Of a stretch of 64,000 nucleotides of DNA, positions 1-8,978 are shown in pieces (within the stretch, counting starts at the first letter, position 1; each line of letters opens with the position of its first letter). Location: contig NZ_QTVN01000018.1 of the NCBI RefSeq assembly GCF_003460605.1, positions 1-64,000 on the forward strand, read 5' to 3'. The position numbers were made by a program, and so were the translations under genes. The notes beneath the pieces were generated by a model. That model made no database searches, was not told the origin of the DNA, and worked only from the letters and a program-made list of their open reading frames with translations. Source of the stretch: Ruminococcus sp. AF31-8BH (lineage in GTDB: Bacteria; Bacillota; Clostridia; Lachnospirales; Lachnospiraceae).

Positions 1-486
1 AAAAATTTAGACGGGATAGATGTCCGTGTGGCGTTTTGTTTTCCGGATGTCTAGGACACGATTTTTTTACTTACTCCCTTTTAAAATCACTTAGTTCTAT
101 TTGATGTTATTTCCTACCTTTTTATCTGTATCATTTTGTATTATTTTGTGTTATTTAAGCTTAAAAGGGATTTAATAACACAAAATAAGCCTTTGACAAA
201 AGGCCATTTTTGACCACCTTTTGCAATCACTTTCCCGTTTCAGACTTCGTATCATGCCTCTTTTATGTGACAAAATTTGATATTTTTGTAAAAAACAAGT
301 TTTTATGCAATCTATCAGTTATCTAATAATACTTCTTATGGTTACAGTTCGCTTTCCAGACGGCTATTGCTGGTATTTTCTATTGCATCTGTTCACTCAT
401 CATAAAAAGTATCTTGTAAAGGAATTCCATTAATGTTAAGATAGAATCAGATAAAAGTACTTTTACATTCATCAATCGAAAATGCC
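1..486. other. Non-coding stretch upstream of the Rpn-like gene
   Basis: I see no convincing gene here. The stretch is AT-rich and holds one long inverted repeat (listed separately) and shorter matching arms, CCCTTTTAA near 76-84 and TTAAAAGGGA at 161-170, that could enclose it. It probably contains the promoter of the gene at 505, but no clear -35/-10 pair stands out. Confidence 0.5.
141..188. repeat. AT-rich 14-bp inverted repeat
   Basis: The arms at 141-154 and 175-188 are perfect reverse complements (TTATTTTGTGTTAT and its complement) around a 20-base loop. The element could be a weak bidirectional terminator or the end of a lost mobile element. Nothing in it identifies which. Confidence 0.6.
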
Positions 487-504
487 AGGAGGTGATTGCT
501 GTAA

Positions 505-1350
505 ATGGCTGATGAAAACACCCTATTGAACAGTGATTTAGAGTCACGCTACGAAAAATACAAAGGCATTATTAAGAATTTTACACTCATGAGTGATATA
601 TTTATGCGAAACGTGTTCAAGAAAAGAGAATGTCTGGAATATGTTTTGCAGGTCATTATGAAGAAAAAAGATTTACACGTGATTGATCAGATAATCCAAA
701 AAGATTATAAAAATTTGCAGGGACACTCCGCAGTAATGGACTGCGTTGCCAGGGATTCCACAGGCAAACAATTTGATGTGGAAATCCAGCAGGATAATGA
801 AGGAGCTTCCCCCAAAAGAGCCCGGTACCATAGTGGACTGATGGATATGAATACCTTAAATCCCGGACAGGATTTTGAGAAACTGCCGGAAAGCTATGTA
901 ATTTTTATTACCAGGGACGATATTCTTGGATATGGACTTCCCATTTACCACATTGACCGGCAGATCAAAGAACTGAACGAAGCTTTTCAAGATGAAGCAC
1001 ATATCATATATGTAAATTCCCGGAAACAGGATGACACAGAACTGGGAAGACTGATGCATGATCTACACTGTAAAAAGGCAGATGAGATGCACAGTCCGAT
1101 TCTTGCAAAACGAATGTATGAATTGAAAGAGACACAGAAAGGGGTTGAGCTTATGTGCCATGAAATGGAGAAAATCTATAGTGAAGGAATGGAAAGCGGA
1201 GAGAAACGTGGCGAGCTAAAGGCAAAAAAAGAAACCGCTCTTTCTATGGCAGAAGAAGGCATGAATATCCAAAAGATCGCCCGTCTGGTTAAGGTAAGCG
1301 AAAAAGATGTCCAGAAATGGATTGATGAGAATTTGTGTGCAATGAAATAA
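505..1350 (+). CDS. Rpn/PD-(D/E)XK nuclease family transposase-like protein
   Basis: This 281-aa protein resembles the recombination-promoting nuclease (Rpn) family, whose PD-(D/E)XK-fold members cut DNA and promote RecA-independent recombination. The middle of the protein has the active-site-like strand FDVEIQQ (about residues 90-96), preceded by an acidic segment MDCVARD. The C-terminal 60 residues are a charged helix followed by a short helix-turn-helix-like tail (IQKIARLVKVSEKDVQKWI), which is usual in Lachnospiraceae copies. The start is fixed by AGGAGGTGA at 487-495, nine bases upstream. A decayed second copy of the tail lies at 1517-1804. The family assignment is good, but activity on DNA is only inferred. 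Confidence 0.8.
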   Translation: MADENTLLNSDLESRYEKYKGIIKNFTLMSDIFMRNVFKKRECLEYVLQVIMKKKDLHVIDQIIQKDYKNLQGHSAVMDCVARDSTGKQFDVEIQQDNEGASPKRARYHSGLMDMNTLNPGQDFEKLPESYVIFITRDDILGYGLPIYHIDRQIKELNEAFQDEAHIIYVNSRKQDDTELGRLMHDLHCKKADEMHSPILAKRMYELKETQKGVELMCHEMEKIYSEGMESGEKRGELKAKKETALSMAEEGMNIQKIARLVKVSEKDVQKWIDENLCAMK

Positions 1351-1516
1351 GTAGGATAATATTGTTGATGGGCAGGTCTGTTTTGGGCTTGCCCATTTTT
1401 CAAAGAACTTATTAATCTTTCACAATATGAAGATTTTTATAATGTACCCTATAAGGTGGACACAACAAGCCAAAGGGATTACTTGAAATGTTAATTACCG
1501 CTAGGGAAAATAATAT

Positions 1517-1804
1517 ATGGGCGCCACGCCAGAAGAAAAAAAGAAGCGGTTACATGAAGATTTTGATATTGCCATGACAGAAGAATTTGAAAGTGAGGTG
1601 AGAGACATGTGTAATCTAAGTAGAGCTCTTGTAGACCAGGGAATTGAACAAGGAATGAAACAGGGAGTTGAAAAAGAAAAAATGTCCCTGGCCCAAATGA
1701 TGATCAAGGAAAAGGAACCTGTCGATAAGATTTCAAAATATACAGGCTATGCTATCGACAAGTTAAAGGAAATTGCATCGGCAATGGGACAGACACTTGT
1801 GTAA
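1517..1804 (+). pseudogene. C-terminal remnant of a second Rpn-family gene
   Basis: The 95 codons read as the end of an Rpn/PD-(D/E)XK family protein. An MTEEFESEVRDMCNLS-type segment is followed by a charged helix (QGIEQGMKQGVEKEK) and a small helical tail. The catalytic N-terminal two thirds are missing, stop codons lie just upstream in the same frame, and there is no ribosome site before the ATG. It lies between the intact Rpn-like gene and the IS110 element, so it is most likely debris left by insertion or deletion. Confidence 0.7.
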
Positions 1805-1873
1805 CATATGATTTTATAGGAAGGGGCTGTCCTGAAAACGTAGTTCAGCGATAACCTATAAACAAGCATTCTA

Positions 1874-1901
1874 AATAAGCTCGCCTTTTGGCGGGCTTAT
1901 T
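1874..1901. terminator. Hairpin terminator between the Rpn remnant and the IS110 transposase
   Basis: The arms AATAAGCTCGCC (1874-1885) and GGCGGGCTTATT (1890-1901) form a 12-bp stem with one G-T pair around a TTTT loop. A's on one side and T's on the other let it act on both strands, so it can end the minus-strand transposase transcript as well as readthrough from the left. Confidence 0.7.
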
Positions 1902-1931
1902 TCCTTCTCTTAATTATACAGTTAAAGAGAT

Positions 1932-3147
1932 TCATTTCGGCTGAATCATTACATTTACCCCTAACTTTTCTAATGTACGAATATTCCTATTGATTATCTT
2001 TTCTTGATTGATAACGGAGTAGTAGTCCGCTCCAAGGTCATGATAAGGAACTTTCTCTTTTAGTATATGATAAATCGCGATTAACATGGTATGGGCTACT
2101 GCAATTAAAGCCCTTTTCCCACCTCTGCGCGCGGCAATTCTTTGATAACGGGAGTAGAGATAACTTTGCTTGTTTCGTATTCCAGCACGAGCACATTCCA
2201 CCAACGTTGCTTTCAAATATTTATTTCCTTTCCGTATTCGTGTACTCATCTTTTTTCCGGCGCTTTCCTTACACTCAGGCACAAGCCCCGCCCATGAGCT
2301 GAAACGGGATTCATTTTGAAAGTGCTCCATTTCCACACCAGTTTCCGCTAAAATTTGTTCTGCACTTTTTCTTCCAATCCCAGGCATATCATCCAAAGCT
2401 TCGATTGCCCAATTTATGGATTCTGTTTTTTTTAATATCTGCATCTAACTCCATAATTAAAGCGGTCAGGCTTTCAATATGCCCAAGTTGATGTTTCAAC
2501 ATTTTTTGCTGATGTTCTGATATCCGTCCTTGTAGGGATTTCTGCATTTCTGGAATTTTATCTCTGGCTCTTCCTTCGGCAAGTTCACTTAAAACAACCG
2601 GATCTGTTTCTCCAGATACAATTGCCTTTAAAATTGTCATACCGCTTTTTCCGCTGATATCGGTAATTACACTGCTCAATTTAACATTGCAGCCTTCTAA
2701 CACAGCCTGGATTCGATTTAATTCACGAGCACGTTCTTCAATTACCTCCTGGCGGTAACGGGTTATTTCTCGCAGTTCTCTTTGATCCCTATTTGGTATG
2801 TAACTTGCTTTTACTAATCCATGGCGTACCAGATCGGCAATCCACTCTGCATCTTTTACATCCGTCTTACGTCCGGGAACTCCTTTGATATGCTGCGCAT
2901 TCACAACCATGATCGGTATCTGTTCTTCTTCAAATATATTATATACAGGTTTCCAATAAGAGCCCGTACTTTCCATGGCAGCCATCTCACAATCTGTTTC
3001 TTTCAGCCACGAAACTAATTGGAGAATATCTTCCGTTATTGTTGAAAACTGACGGATTTCTTTTTTTCTGACACTCGTAAAAATACAGGCTACCATCATA
3101 TTTTTATGAATGTCAATCCCACAACACCGCTTATACAATACTTCCAT
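1932..3147 (-). pseudogene. IS110-family transposase, split by a +1 base in an A8 run
   Basis: IS110-type transposases have an N-terminal RuvC-like DEDD domain and a C-terminal Transposase_20 domain with a catalytic serine. The first frame runs from the ATG at 3147 (ribosome site AAGGAGG, complement of 3156-3162) and shows GIDIHK, the ESTGSYWKP segment and KTDVKDAEWIADL. The second frame, ending at 1932, shows the DDMPGIGRKSA helix-hairpin-helix and the SRFSSWAGLVPE segment. The frames meet at a run of eight A's (complement of 2426-2433), and seven A's would restore one 400-aa protein. The element may be dead, or transcript slippage on the A run may still make full-length enzyme. Confidence 0.85.
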
Positions 3148-3162
3148 AAAGCAAACCTCCTT

Positions 3163-3400
3163 CGCATAAGCCGATGCAGCTCCTTGCTTAATTGTTGGCT
3201 GTCCTGCGTCCTCATCAAAAACCGATGGAAACAAAAAGTGGTACACCTAAGGAGCTGAAAATCAGTCTGTCGGACGGGCTTGTAAGCACCAATCCCCTTC
3301 CGATCTTATTCGGCACCTTAAGTATACCACTACATAACGTATAGCTAGTATCCAGTTTTCATTTATTGTGGTGAGATTTTCTCATGATTGTCTGTCGGGA
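3163..3400 (-). ncRNA. IS110 left-end non-coding region, candidate bridge RNA
   Basis: In IS110-family elements of the IS621 type, the non-coding DNA just upstream of the transposase encodes a bridge RNA that pairs with donor and target DNA. Here about 240 bases upstream of the minus-strand transposase lack any gene, which is the expected place and size. I did not fold the RNA, and the element ends are not defined, so this is placement by family rule only. Confidence 0.35.
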
Positions 3401-3481
3401 AATAGACAGTTCTAAGAGAGGGAGGGTGTGACTCATATAAACACAATTAACAAAATGAAATCAAAAATGTAGTGGGATTTG

Positions 3482-3526
3482 AGGAATCAAAACGACTTCC
3501 AGATGGATCGTTCTTGATTCCTTTTT
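3482..3526 (+). terminator. Strong intrinsic terminator before the first two-component operon
   Basis: The arms AGGAATCAAAACGA (3482-3495) and TCGTTCTTGATTCCT (3508-3522) pair almost perfectly with one bulged base. Five T's follow the stem. It insulates the regulator operon from transcription coming out of the IS110 side. Confidence 0.75.
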
Positions 3527-3527
3527 C

Positions 3528-3571
3528 TTTACAAATCGGTTACGTTCGCAGTACTGAAATTAGTGTATAAT
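3528..3571 (+). promoter_or_regulatory. Direct-repeat operator and -10 box of the first regulator operon
   Basis: TTTACA (3528-3533) and GTTACG (3539-3544) are spaced by exactly 11 bases start to start, the pitch used by OmpR-family regulators. A TATAAT -10 box lies at 3566-3571. The same repeat pair with the same pitch is found at 5736-5752 before the export operon, which suggests the regulator controls both its own gene and the transporter. Binding is inferred. Confidence 0.5.
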
Positions 3572-3638
3572 TGTAATAGTAAAAATCACGCACAATAAAG
3601 AAATAATCGGGTTTGTGTAAAATGAAAGGAACATTATT

Positions 3639-4304
3639 ATGAAAGCAAGAATACTGGTGATAGAAGATGAAATGGCAATCAATGATCTGCTTTGTATGAA
3701 TCTGGAAGCTGCTGGTTATGAAACAGTAGGTTATCTGGATGGAAATGATGCAAGTGAAGGCGTCGCACAGGGCCATGAATTTCAGTGCGCACTTGTGGAT
3801 ATTATGCTTCCGGGAAAGGATGGTTATACCCTTTTACCGGAATTAAAAAAGTTTGGTATTCCGGTTATATTTCTTACGGCAAAGGCTGATGTTACAAGTA
3901 AAGTAAAAGGGTTAAAAGACGGAGCCGAGGATTACATAGTAAAACCTTTTGAAATGCTGGAGGTAATGGTGCGTTTGGAAAAAGTATTAGATCGTTATGG
4001 AACGGCACCGAAACAGATTCAGATAGACGATGTCATAATTGATACCGTAAGTCACATAGTTACGAAAAATGGAGAAGAGATATATTTAAAACCTATGGAA
4101 TATAACTGCCTTATGGTGTTCGTAAAAAACCCAAATAAAGCACTTACCAGAAGCCAGATCTTGCAGGAACTGTGGAAGGAGGAATTCTGCGGAGAAACAA
4201 GAACTGTGGATGCACACGTTGGACGCATCAGAAAAAAACTAGGCTGGCAGGATAAAATCAAAACCATTCCCAGAATTGGTTATCGACTTGAGGTGGATTT
4301 ATGA
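3639..4304 (+). CDS. OmpR/PhoB-family response regulator
   Basis: This is a 221-aa DNA-binding response regulator. The receiver domain occupies residues 1-115, with the acidic pair E10-D11, phospho-acceptor D54 in ALVDIMLPG, T80 and K102 in VKPFE. A winged-helix output domain at about 125-221 ends in the typical TVDAHVGRIRKKLG and TIPRIGYRLE segments. The gene overlaps the start of the histidine kinase by four bases (ATGA), so the pair is co-translated. The neighbouring genes suggest it controls the export operon downstream. The signal is unknown. Confidence 0.95.
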   Translation: MKARILVIEDEMAINDLLCMNLEAAGYETVGYLDGNDASEGVAQGHEFQCALVDIMLPGKDGYTLLPELKKFGIPVIFLTAKADVTSKVKGLKDGAEDYIVKPFEMLEVMVRLEKVLDRYGTAPKQIQIDDVIIDTVSHIVTKNGEEIYLKPMEYNCLMVFVKNPNKALTRSQILQELWKEEFCGETRTVDAHVGRIRKKLGWQDKIKTIPRIGYRLEVDL

Positions 4305-5725
4305 AGCTATTTACAAAAATTTTTTTACAGGTAATCTGCGTGGTGCTTCTGCTGTCATCTGGAATTTTTTTCTATACAACTTACAGGTGGAAAAATCAGA
4401 GCATACAGAATATCAACAGTTATGAAAATAGCAGGTTTCAAACAAATATTTCTAAGTTTGAAAACATGCTAATGCGGATTAAAAGTAAAACACAGGACAC
4501 TGATGATAAAATCCGGGAAAAAATGATTATTTATGCTTTTCGTCAGGTATTCCACGACAGCGCCGTTTTATATCAGGATGGAAAAGAACAATATAATGGG
4601 ACAAAATATGAGTTTGATCTGCAAAATATCAGAAACCTAACAAAAAACAAACATGATGGATTCGAAAATGACATCTATTGTGATAAACCACTGATCAGCA
4701 AAACAAATGGCAACGTATTTTTGCTCTTTTATTTTTCCAGTTACAGTTCTACAGACATGAACTATCAGATTGTCACCTACAAAGATATTACCAGTGTACA
4801 AAAACAGAGTCAGACACTGTTTTATCAGGCAGGAGGGTTTACCCTGTTTCTGGTTCTGTTTGTTGGCTTTTTCCTGTTTTTGACTTTGCGGAAAATTATG
4901 GAACCGCTCACAAGGCTAAAAGAAGCGGCTGTTTCTGTGGCAAATGGAAATTATGAGATAAAAGTGCCATCAGAAGGAAAAACGGAACTGGCACAGGTTG
5001 GGAAAAGCTTTAATCTTATGACAGGTAAAGTGAGGGAGCAGATTGAAAAGCTTTCTTCCGTAAACCAGGCACAGAGACAGCTGCTTGGAAGTTTGGCCCA
5101 TGAATTAAAGACACCGATGACTGCAATCATAGGATATGCAGATACACTTCTAACGGTACGCCTATCTCCCAAGAGGCAGGAGATAGCGCTTGATTATATT
5201 AGAAATGAATGCCAAAGGCTTTCCAGGCTTTCAGTGAAAATGCTGGAACTTACCGGATTATATGAAACAGGTGAAGCAGAATTTGTTCCAGTGGAAGTTC
5301 AGATGAATCAATTTCTGGAAGATGTAAAAAAACTTGTTACTTACAGGCTTCAGGAGAAAAAAATTTGTCTTGAAATACATTGTAATCCAGAGGAGCTTAG
5401 AAAAACTTTTGATCCGGACCTTATGATGAGTGCAGTGACAAATTTTATTGATAATGCAGTCAAGGCTTCCGATGAGAATTCAAAAATCGTACTGGAGGCA
5501 ACCCAAAATCATTTATCTGTTCAGGATTATGGGAAGGGAATTCCAAAGGAGGATCTGAAAAGAGTAACAGAAGCTTTTTATATGGTCGATAAATCTCGTT
5601 CCAGAGTAAAGGGAAGTGTTGGGCTTGGTCTTGCGCTATGCCAGAAAATTGCAGATATACATGGATTCCAGCTGGAAATTACAAGTCATCTGGGAAAAGG
5701 AACGATCATATCTGTTTTATGGTAA
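4301..5725 (+). CDS. Membrane sensor histidine kinase
   Basis: This 474-aa kinase pairs with the regulator in front of it. It has an N-terminal membrane segment (about residues 5-27), an extracellular sensor region of about 145 residues, a second membrane segment (about 175-195) and a HAMP linker. The dimerisation domain carries the phospho-accepting histidine in LAHELKTP (about residue 267). The ATPase domain shows the N box NFIDNAVKAS, the G1 box DYGKGIP and the late box GLGLALCQKIADIHG. All kinase motifs are present, so it should be active. The sensor domain matches nothing I recognise. Confidence 0.95.
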   Translation: MKLFTKIFLQVICVVLLLSSGIFFYTTYRWKNQSIQNINSYENSRFQTNISKFENMLMRIKSKTQDTDDKIREKMIIYAFRQVFHDSAVLYQDGKEQYNGTKYEFDLQNIRNLTKNKHDGFENDIYCDKPLISKTNGNVFLLFYFSSYSSTDMNYQIVTYKDITSVQKQSQTLFYQAGGFTLFLVLFVGFFLFLTLRKIMEPLTRLKEAAVSVANGNYEIKVPSEGKTELAQVGKSFNLMTGKVREQIEKLSSVNQAQRQLLGSLAHELKTPMTAIIGYADTLLTVRLSPKRQEIALDYIRNECQRLSRLSVKMLELTGLYETGEAEFVPVEVQMNQFLEDVKKLVTYRLQEKKICLEIHCNPEELRKTFDPDLMMSAVTNFIDNAVKASDENSKIVLEATQNHLSVQDYGKGIPKEDLKRVTEAFYMVDKSRSRVKGSVGLGLALCQKIADIHGFQLEITSHLGKGTIISVLW

Positions 5726-5735
5726 ATAATTTGAA

Positions 5736-5790
5736 TTTACAGAACAGTTACAACTTGCGGAAGATTTGGTGTAATGAAAGATGCTATACT
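5736..5790 (+). promoter_or_regulatory. Second copy of the direct-repeat operator, promoter of the export operon
   Basis: TTTACA (5736-5741) and GTTACA (5747-5752) repeat the pattern seen before the response regulator, with the same 11-base pitch. Possible -10 boxes are TGTAAT (5770-5775) and TATACT (5785-5790). I cannot say which is used. The arrangement suggests that the lipoprotein-ABC operon has its own promoter, activated by the regulator next door. Confidence 0.45.
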
Positions 5791-5824
5791 TGTGGACATA
5801 AACAGGAAGGAGAATTTATTCAAC

Positions 5825-7339
5825 ATGAGAAAAAACATAAATAAAATTGTAGGATTAACACTTTGTATAGGAATGCTCACTGGATGTGCCCATACCCCGG
5901 AATCTTCCCTTGTAAAACCAAAAGGAAGCAAGGCAGAAGATGCTTATACAGAAGCTGAAGGCGTAGATATGGTGAAGGAGGACTCTTCTGAAAATACAAA
6001 GGATAAGAACACAGCGGTAAGAACAACTATTCGAGACCTGCTCAATGCTCCGGAAACTTATAAAAGTCAGACTACAGATGACAGTGCAAAACTTGTAGTG
6101 AACACGGATGCCACCGTAGAAATACCGGATGTAGAAAAGATATCCGCAATTTCTGTCACGCCTGCAGAAGTTACACAGGATCTTCTTGACCGTATTACAG
6201 ATGCCTTTTTCTCAGAGGCAAAGCTGTATACATCGGATAGCTATTATACCCAGACAAAGGATGAAATCAAAAAAACGTTGGATGAACTAAAAGAAGATGT
6301 AGCAAACGGAAATCTGGATCCCTATAACTATGGAACAGATGAAGATGGAAATTATATTTATGACATTTATGGAGAAATTGAGATGTATGAGCAGGAATAT
6401 GAGTCTGCTCCGGAAACGAAGACTCTGGTAGAAGGAAGACCTGTTGCAGGCTCCCAGGAGACAGAAAATGGTACTGCGGAAAATGAATTCTCCGGTGTTG
6501 CACAGATGCCGGATGGATCGGAATATTTTTACAAGACATCTTCCTCCGGATCCGATACCTTATCTGTCAAAATCCGAAAAACGGCAAAATCTGGCGGGGA
6601 AAAGCTGCCTGCGGATACGACCTGGTCTGAGTATACTTCTTTCAGTGAAGGAGAAAAACCTACTGAGGAGTCCATTGGGATTTCATTAGATGAAGCAAAA
6701 AAAATGGTACAGGAAAAAGTAGATAAAATGGGGATTACAGATCTGCAGTTTTCAGACTGGAGTTATGCATTGTGCAATAATCTTGAAGAGGATAATAGTT
6801 TAAGTAATCTTGGAAGCGGATATGCGATTTATTACACACGTACTATAAACGGTGTTCCGATTACTCAGACAATGGCAGATGGCGGTGCTTTGGAAGATAT
6901 GGACAGCACTATGGAAACCTGGTCTTATGAAAGTCTTTATTTCTTTGTCGATAAAGATGGAATTGAAAGCATGTCTTATTCAAACCCTTATACCATAGGA
7001 GAGACAAAAACAGAAAATTTAAACCTTCTTCCATTTTCTGAGATTATGAAAACATATGAAAAAATGATGGTAGTAACCAATGCAGATAATATGGAATATG
7101 AAAAATCAAGAGTTTATGACATTGACCGGATTGTTCTGGGCTATGCCAGAATTTATGAACCATCCACAGATCCGCATACAGGTCTTCTGGTTCCCGTTTG
7201 GGATTTCTTTGGAAGCAGAAAAGTGGAAGGTGACTATGATGGGAATAGTTACTCGGACATCACAGACTATCCAAGCTGGAGCTTCCTTACCATTAACGCC
7301 GTGGATGGCAGTATTATAGACAGGGATCTGGGCTACTGA
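5825..7339 (+). CDS. Large lipoprotein of the two-component/ABC operon
   Basis: The 504-aa product starts with a lipoprotein signal (KIVGLTLCIGMLTGC), so it should be lipid-anchored on the outer face of the membrane. I chose the ATG at 5825 because GGAAGGAG lies at 5805-5812 and the signal peptide begins there. The remainder is acidic and soluble, and the C-terminal half (from about residue 280) has the long alternating strands seen in YycH-like or PepSY-like regulators. I recognise no family with confidence. It is followed after one base by the first permease, so it probably works with the ABC transporter, for example as a sensing or substrate-handling subunit. Confidence 0.8.
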   Translation: MRKNINKIVGLTLCIGMLTGCAHTPESSLVKPKGSKAEDAYTEAEGVDMVKEDSSENTKDKNTAVRTTIRDLLNAPETYKSQTTDDSAKLVVNTDATVEIPDVEKISAISVTPAEVTQDLLDRITDAFFSEAKLYTSDSYYTQTKDEIKKTLDELKEDVANGNLDPYNYGTDEDGNYIYDIYGEIEMYEQEYESAPETKTLVEGRPVAGSQETENGTAENEFSGVAQMPDGSEYFYKTSSSGSDTLSVKIRKTAKSGGEKLPADTTWSEYTSFSEGEKPTEESIGISLDEAKKMVQEKVDKMGITDLQFSDWSYALCNNLEEDNSLSNLGSGYAIYYTRTINGVPITQTMADGGALEDMDSTMETWSYESLYFFVDKDGIESMSYSNPYTIGETKTENLNLLPFSEIMKTYEKMMVVTNADNMEYEKSRVYDIDRIVLGYARIYEPSTDPHTGLLVPVWDFFGSRKVEGDYDGNSYSDITDYPSWSFLTINAVDGSIIDRDLGY

Positions 7340-7340
7340 T

Positions 7341-8231
7341 ATGAAGCAGGTACTTGGAATTGTACATTACAATTTCTTTGGCTATTTTCGAAATCCAAAA
7401 GTCATTTTTACCTTCCTTCTGGAATTTGTACTTAGCTTTCTTCTCACTGGAAGAATCATGGTTGTTATGGAAAACTATGATACACCGGTACAGGCCGTAG
7501 AGCCATTTCTTTGGACCTTTGGGGATGGAACAGCAGTACTGCTCAGTTCTCTTCTGTTGCTTCTGCTGTTCTCAGACCTTCCAAAGATGACACCAGTTAC
7601 TCCATATCAGTTAATTCGAACAACAAAGAAAAAATGGCTTTTGGGACAGTTTATTTATATTATTCTTGTGACTGCTCTTTATACAGTATTGATGCTGCTA
7701 TTTACATCTGTACTGTGTATGAAGGACAGTTATCCGGGCAACCTGTGGAGCGAGACTGCTGCCATGCTCGGATATTCTGAACTGGGGAAAAACTTGCAGG
7801 TCCCCTCTACAGTAAGAGTCATGGAGAGTATCTCTCCGTATGGCTGTATGCTGCAGGTTTTTCTCCTGTTATTCTGCTATTCCCTGACACTTGGTTTTGT
7901 GATCCTTGTTGGAAATCTTTATAAAGGAAAAACAAAAGGCATGGTGTTTGGACTACTTTATAGTGTATTTGGATTTTTACTGGAACCCAATGTGGTAGCC
8001 TCAATTTTGCATAAGGAAAAATATGAAATGTATCAGGTGAATGTACTGATCTGCTGGATCAGTCCTTTGAACCAGGCTGTATATGGAAAACATAACTTTG
8101 GCTATGATCCATTACTTCCGACCATCTGGCAGTCCTGTATGTTCTTCGCAGGTATTTTATTTGTTCTTATGGTTCTGGCACTTCGCAGGATGAAAAAATA
8201 TCCCTTTGAATTTCTGGGAGAAAAAACATAA
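7341..8231 (+). CDS. ABC transporter permease-like membrane protein
   Basis: This 296-aa protein has about six membrane segments, starting with FTFLLEFVLSFLLTG and ending near GILFVLMVLALRRM. It looks like an ABC-2-type permease subunit of the kind found in lantibiotic immunity and peptide export systems, but no diagnostic motif identifies the substrate. It sits between the lipoprotein and a second membrane protein, ahead of the ATPase at 8956, so the transporter probably has two different permeases. Confidence 0.75.
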   Translation: MKQVLGIVHYNFFGYFRNPKVIFTFLLEFVLSFLLTGRIMVVMENYDTPVQAVEPFLWTFGDGTAVLLSSLLLLLLFSDLPKMTPVTPYQLIRTTKKKWLLGQFIYIILVTALYTVLMLLFTSVLCMKDSYPGNLWSETAAMLGYSELGKNLQVPSTVRVMESISPYGCMLQVFLLLFCYSLTLGFVILVGNLYKGKTKGMVFGLLYSVFGFLLEPNVVASILHKEKYEMYQVNVLICWISPLNQAVYGKHNFGYDPLLPTIWQSCMFFAGILFVLMVLALRRMKKYPFEFLGEKT

Positions 8232-8249
8232 TCAGAAGGGGAAATATCT

Positions 8250-8978
8250 ATGCGGGTAGAAACAAAACGTATGCTTCTTGGCAGGAGTTTCCTGGCGGCA
8301 TGGCTGATTGCCTGCTTTTCTATCGCAGCAGGTCAGACTTATCCAAGTTTGAAAAAAGCATTAACATGTGGAACTTTTATCAGCCTGCTGGATGGTTCAT
8401 TGAAAAGTCAGATGGTATCTTTTGCCATCCCTGTAGCTGCGGTACTGCCGTGGAGTGATTCTTTTTTACAGGAGTATAAAAGTGGATTTTTAAAAGCTGC
8501 ATTTCCCAGGACAAACCGCAGGCTATATGTGGAAGGAAAAGTCTTTTCTGTTATGACATCTGGATTTTTAGTCTGGATATTTGCTATAAGCATTATACTT
8601 CTTGTTAATTTTGTTATATTTTATCCTATGGAAATAAAAGGCAGCTTTCCAAAGGAACAGTTTCTGGAGCTGCTTATGAAAGCTCTTAGGATGGGACTGA
8701 TCGGAAGTATTCTAAGCACTTTTGGTGGAATCTGTGGTACCTTATGGAATTCAGCTTATATGGCATATGGGATTCCTTTTGTCAGCTATTATTTTGGAAT
8801 TATACTTCATGACCGCTATTTCAAAGACCAGATCTGGTTTTACCCAGTGGAATGGATTCTGGCAGATGGAAACTGGGGAACGGATAAAGCGGGATTGTGG
8901 TTATTTCTGCTATTATTTTTATTGGTGTTAATGGGAATTTTGGGAGGTGTTTTAAATGGAAAAGTGGAAGAAATCTGA
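8250..8978 (+). CDS. Second ABC transporter permease-like protein
   Basis: The 242-aa product has about six hydrophobic segments, including LAAWLIACFSIAAGQ at the start and LWLFLLLFLLVLMGILGG at the end. The gene overlaps the ATPase gene by 23 bases, which implies co-translation. With the preceding permease it should form the membrane part of one ABC exporter. Family membership is inferred from topology and gene order rather than from a signature motif. Confidence 0.75.
   Translation: MRVETKRMLLGRSFLAAWLIACFSIAAGQTYPSLKKALTCGTFISLLDGSLKSQMVSFAIPVAAVLPWSDSFLQEYKSGFLKAAFPRTNRRLYVEGKVFSVMTSGFLVWIFAISIILLVNFVIFYPMEIKGSFPKEQFLELLMKALRMGLIGSILSTFGGICGTLWNSAYMAYGIPFVSYYFGIILHDRYFKDQIWFYPVEWILADGNWGTDKAGLWLFLLLFLLVLMGILGGVLNGKVEEI

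Noticed and set aside
6267..6539. Minus-strand frame inside the lipoprotein gene
   Set aside because: Histidine/proline-rich antisense translation with no start signal, and fully covered by a well-supported gene.
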